The notes under the pieces were generated by a model that saw nothing but the letters and a program-made list of their open reading frames with translations, was not told the DNA's origin and ran no database searches. From Deltaproteobacteria bacterium (GTDB taxonomy: Bacteria; Myxococcota_A; Polyangia; DRWM01; JAAZOP01), in contig JACRCX010000070.1 of the NCBI GenBank assembly GCA_016218815.1, positions 1-61,668 on the forward strand: a stretch of DNA of 61,668 bases. The letters run 5' to 3'. The position numbers were made by a program, and so were the translations under genes. The number at the start of each line of letters is the position of its first letter. Within the stretch, counting starts at the first letter, position 1. Shown piece by piece: positions 59,020 to 61,668 of the stretch.

Positions 59020-60660
59020 ATGGACGACTCGCTCGTCAACGTCATGGCGCTGCACGCGCTGGCGTACTGCGAGCGGCTCTTCTTCCTGGAGGAGGTCGAG
59101 CGCATCCGGATCGCCGATGCTGCCGTGTATGCCGGCCGGCGCGTCCATGAGGAGTTGCCGCGCCCGGCGGACGATGAGGGTTCCTGGGACCGGCGGACGC
59201 TCGAAAGCGAAACACTCGGCCTGCGGGGCGTGGTCGACGTTCTCAAGCGCCGAGACGGACGGCTCGTCCCGTGGGAGCACAAGCGGGGGCGCTCCGCGGG
59301 GCGTGCCGGCGCCCGTGAAGCCTGGCGGACCGATCGCATCCAGGTTGCCGCGTACGCCATGCTCATCGAGGAGGCCACGGCCGATCCGGTTGCCGAGGCC
59401 CGAGTCCGCTACCATGCCGATGGGGTCACCGTCCCGGTGGCCGTGGACGACGCTTTGCGAACCGAGGTGCGGGCCACGCTCGCCCGCGCCCGGGAACTGC
59501 GCTCGACGGTCGAACGGCCGCCGGTTCCCGACAACGAGAAGCTGTGCGTGCGATGCGCACTCGCCCCGGTCTGCCTTCCGGAAGAGTCGCGGGCCGCCCG
59601 CGATCCGTCCTTCCGGCCCATCCGGCTGTTTCCGCCTCACCAGGATCGAAAGACCCTGCATGTGACCGAGTCCGGGGCGAAGGTCGGCAGGGCGAGCGCG
59701 GAACTCGTGCTCCGGTCGCGCGAAGGCGGCCGCGAGGATCGCTTCCCGATCACCGAGGTCGGACAGGTTGTGTTGCACGGGTTCGCGCAGATCAGCACCC
59801 AGGCACTGCGGTTGTGCGCCGACAACGATGTTGGCGTGAGTTGGGTGACTGGCTCGGGTCGAGTTCTGGGGACCCTGGCGCCTCCTGCCGCGGCGGCGCA
59901 GCGGCACCTGCGGCAGTTCCGGGCACTTTCGGACGCCGAGATGCGGCTCGCCCTGGCGCGTCGTCTGGTGGCCGCGAAGGTGGAGTCGCAGCTCCGGTTC
60001 CTGCTGCGAGCGACCCGCGACAGCCCCCGCTCGCCGGAGTTGGCGGGACGCCTGGAGAGCATGCGAGCGATGCTGCGGCGGATCTCGCGCGTCACGGCCC
60101 CGGACGAACTGCTCGGGGTTGAGGGCAACGCCGCTGCGGCCTACTTCGAGTCATGGCCTGATCTGCTGATCGCCGGCCTCGACCCGCGGCTCCGCATGTG
60201 CGGCCGCTCGCGCCGACCGCCCAAAGACCAGGTGAACGCGCTGCTGGGCTACGGCTACGGCATGCTGTATCGGGAGGTCCTGGCGGCGGTGCTGGCGGTC
60301 GGGCTGCATCCCGGCGTCGGGTTCTACCATCGGCCCCGGTCGGCCGCGCACACGCTCGTGCTGGACCTGATGGAACTCTTCCGGGTGCCGCTGGTGGACA
60401 TGGCCGTGGTGGCGGCGTTGAATCGGCGGACCTTCGATCCGGATGCGGATTTCGACTCGGTGCCCGGCCAAGTGCTGCTCTCCGAATCCGGCCGCCGGAA
60501 GGCCATCGAGGTGTTGGAACGCCGTCGGGCGGATGTCTGGCGGCATCCGGCCGTCAACTACTCCCTCAGCTGGGCACGGATGGCCGAGTTGGAATGCCGG
60601 CTGCTGGAGAAGGAGTGGATGGGAGAGGGGAACCTCTTCGCGAGGTTTCGGTTGCGCTGA
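59020..60660 (+). CDS. cas4-cas1: Cas4-Cas1 fusion, spacer-acquisition nuclease/integrase
   Basis: The 546-residue fusion couples prespacer processing with integration. The Cas4 part (1-190) has the Fe-S cysteines C17, C176, C179 and C185. Its RecB-nuclease residues are D73 (VVDVLKRRDG) and E86/K88 (VPWEHKRG). Cas1 (from about 205, KTLHVTESGAKVG) has the metal ligands E368 (GVEGNAAA), H437 (GFYHRPRS) and E452 (DLMELFR). Fused Cas4-Cas1 proteins occur in Myxan and a few other type I systems and guide PAM-aligned acquisition. The start is ATG 59020; the stop overlaps cas2 (TGATG). Confidence 0.95.
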   Translation: MDDSLVNVMALHALAYCERLFFLEEVERIRIADAAVYAGRRVHEELPRPADDEGSWDRRTLESETLGLRGVVDVLKRRDGRLVPWEHKRGRSAGRAGAREAWRTDRIQVAAYAMLIEEATADPVAEARVRYHADGVTVPVAVDDALRTEVRATLARARELRSTVERPPVPDNEKLCVRCALAPVCLPEESRAARDPSFRPIRLFPPHQDRKTLHVTESGAKVGRASAELVLRSREGGREDRFPITEVGQVVLHGFAQISTQALRLCADNDVGVSWVTGSGRVLGTLAPPAAAAQRHLRQFRALSDAEMRLALARRLVAAKVESQLRFLLRATRDSPRSPELAGRLESMRAMLRRISRVTAPDELLGVEGNAAAAYFESWPDLLIAGLDPRLRMCGRSRRPPKDQVNALLGYGYGMLYREVLAAVLAVGLHPGVGFYHRPRSAAHTLVLDLMELFRVPLVDMAVVAALNRRTFDPDADFDSVPGQVLLSESGRRKAIEVLERRRADVWRHPAVNYSLSWARMAELECRLLEKEWMGEGNLFARFRLR

Positions 60661-61061
60661 TGTCGCACGACAAACGATGGCGGTTGGTGTGCTACGACAT
60701 CCGGGATCCCGGTCGCTATCGGCGCGCATCCAAGCTGATCAAGGGGGCCGGCCGGCGCGTGCAGTACTCGGTGTTCCGGTGCCGCCTCGACGACCGCGAG
60801 CTCGAACGACTCCGGTGGGAACTGTCGAGGGTGCTGGATCCGGCCGACGGCCTGCTGGTCGTGGACCTCTGCCCCTCGTGCGCCGCCCGGGTCGTCACGC
60901 GCAACCGCGACGAGGACTGGTCCGGCGAGGAGGAGGCGTTCACCATCTGGCCGCCGGTCGATCACGCACCCCCCGCCGGCGGCGCACCGGACGGTCCATG
61001 CGCCCGGAACGCCGCGGCCCCGCTTGGAAAATCCGCGGCTTCGCCCGAAGGAGGTACATGA
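60660..61061 (+). CDS. cas2: Cas2, spacer-acquisition subunit
   Basis: The 133-residue ferredoxin-fold protein dimerises as the scaffold of the Cas1-Cas2 integrase. The core matches the family: WRLVCYDIRDPGRYRRASKLIKGAGRRVQYSVFRCRLDDRELERLRWELSRVL, with conserved Asp13 in YDIRD. The C-terminal extension past EEAFTIWPPV (about residue 100) is Pro/Ala/Gly-rich and probably disordered, some 35 residues longer than most Cas2. ATG 60660 overlaps the fusion gene stop. Confidence 0.95.
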   Translation: MSHDKRWRLVCYDIRDPGRYRRASKLIKGAGRRVQYSVFRCRLDDRELERLRWELSRVLDPADGLLVVDLCPSCAARVVTRNRDEDWSGEEEAFTIWPPVDHAPPAGGAPDGPCARNAAAPLGKSAASPEGGT

Positions 61062-61195
61062 TCTCCGAATCCGGGGCGATTCCGCGAACCTGTGGGTGGT
61101 CCGTGTCAGCCGTGGGTGCAGGCGTCGCTTGACGAAGCGGGTGCTTGCGTCGCTCGTTGAAAACGGAATAAGGTTCGAGGTGATGCGGAGGAGGG
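61062..61195 (+). promoter_or_regulatory. CRISPR leader
   Basis: The 134 bp between cas2 and the first repeat are expected to hold the array promoter and the Cas1-Cas2/IHF-type integration signals. The last 40 bp before the repeat (GAAAACGGAATAAGG region, about 61159-61173) are the most A-rich part. The polarity is inferred from the repeat hairpin and cas2 orientation. Confidence 0.6.
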
Positions 61196-61665
61196 CTGAT
61201 CCCCGCTCCGATGCCTTCGGGCGTTGAGCACGGTAAGAAAATCACGATCCGCAACGATTTCCACGGCTGATCCCCGCTCCGATGCCTTCGGGCGTTGAGC
61301 ACATCGGAGTAGAGGTTCGTCCAGGAGCGTGGTTGGTCCTGATCCCCGCTCCGATGCCTTCGGGCGTTGAGCACAGGAACCGAGGCACCCGACGACCCCG
61401 TGTTGCTCGCTGATCCCCGCTCCGATGCCTTCGGGCGTTGAGCACGACGAATCGACGTTGGACAGGTGGCCGTGCCCCCAACCCTGATCCCCGCTCCGAT
61501 GCCTTCGGGCGTTGAGCACGGAAAGCCGATAAAGCCGGTGTCGGCATCGACGATCCTCTGATCCCCGCTCCGATGCCTTCGGGCGTTGAGCACCAGGGCA
61601 CGTTGAAGCTGTCCGACCAGCAGACGGCCCTGATCCCCGCTCCGATGCCTTCGGGCGTTGAGCAC
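61196..61665 (+). CRISPR. CRISPR array, at least 7 repeats and 6 spacers
   Basis: Seven identical 36-bp repeats start at 61196, 61267, 61339, 61410, 61484, 61558 and 61630 (5' CTGATCCCC...GTTGAGCAC 3'). The six spacers are 35, 36, 35, 38, 38 and 36 bp. Each repeat contains ATGCC-TTCG-GGCGT, a stem with a UUCG loop, followed by an 8-nt TTGAGCAC end that would become the 5' crRNA handle after Cas6 cleavage. All seven repeats are perfect, as expected near the leader. The array continues beyond the window. Confidence 0.98.
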
Positions 61666-61668
61666 CCA

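Noticed and set aside
61232..61629. Spacer targets
   Set aside because: Some spacers read as plausible peptide fragments (for example GKKITIRNDFHG in spacer 1), but a source cannot be named without a database search. I noticed no spacer match within the window by eye.
60940..61665. Minus-strand frames repeating LNARRHRSGDQ
   Set aside because: These are translations of CRISPR repeats and spacers. Repeat periodicity explains them fully.

Overview
The window is about 70% GC and gene-dense. Its predicted lipoproteins carry Asp-rich linkers, it has gliding-type (Gld) ABC genes, and it ends in a Myxan-subtype CRISPR-Cas locus. Together these suggest an uncultured Myxococcota/deltaproteobacterial genome. 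That assignment is an inference from gene content; there is no rRNA here to confirm it, and no tRNA or rRNA gene was recognised.

Layout. (1) 1-4100: a truncated secreted protein, a thioredoxin-reductase-like flavoprotein, an RlmN-like radical SAM protein, an RHH/MazF toxin-antitoxin pair and a gene remnant. (2) 4118-6604, minus strand: phaE-phaC-maoC, a class III polyhydroxyalkanoate synthase plus an enoyl-CoA hydratase-like protein. (3) 6862-9424: a PilZ protein, a small conserved basic protein and a solitary adenine DNA methyltransferase. (4) 9631-14745: a four-gene, translationally coupled ABC-2/GldG/DUF4340 operon. (5) 14998-19357: a TRASH-domain protein fused to a degenerate P1B-type ATPase, an ApbE flavin transferase and an alpha/beta hydrolase. 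(6) 19365-23807, minus: a B12-type radical SAM protein, a small diheme lipoprotein, and a cysteine synthase/cysteinyl-tRNA synthetase pair. (7) 23960-37059: mostly secreted lipoproteins (SUMF1, FG-GAP, NHL-like, putative glycosidase), an acyl-CoA ligase and a DUF4143 ATPase. (8) 37123-47053: a 1,415-residue lipoprotein with EGF-like modules and a clostripain-type (C11) protease, a PIN-domain pair and several orphan envelope proteins. (9) 47139-51742, minus: CstA, a DUF6599-like lipoprotein, a DUF362 protein and a beta-barrel candidate. (10) 52146-61668: a truncated lipoprotein gene followed by a complete cas6-cas3-cas8-cas7-cas5-cas4/1-cas2 operon and a CRISPR array of at least seven 36-bp repeats that runs off the window.

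The cas genes form one tightly packed operon and should act together: Cas4-Cas1/Cas2 in spacer acquisition, Cas6 in crRNA processing, Cas8/7/5 as the surveillance complex and Cas3 as nuclease-helicase. Cas7 and Cas5 belong to the DevR/DevS families of the Myxococcus developmental locus. The least expected single protein is the TRASH/P1B pseudo-ATPase at 14998-17136, in which every catalytic and metal-transport motif is replaced while the fold-defining flanks remain.

Several short intergenic sequences recur, among them an identical 39-bp element at 9516 and 35467 and a related family at 1917, 2030 and 41503. In at least two places they form the end of a coding sequence. Promoter, operator and terminator calls come from reading consensus-like motifs by eye and carry moderate to low confidence.
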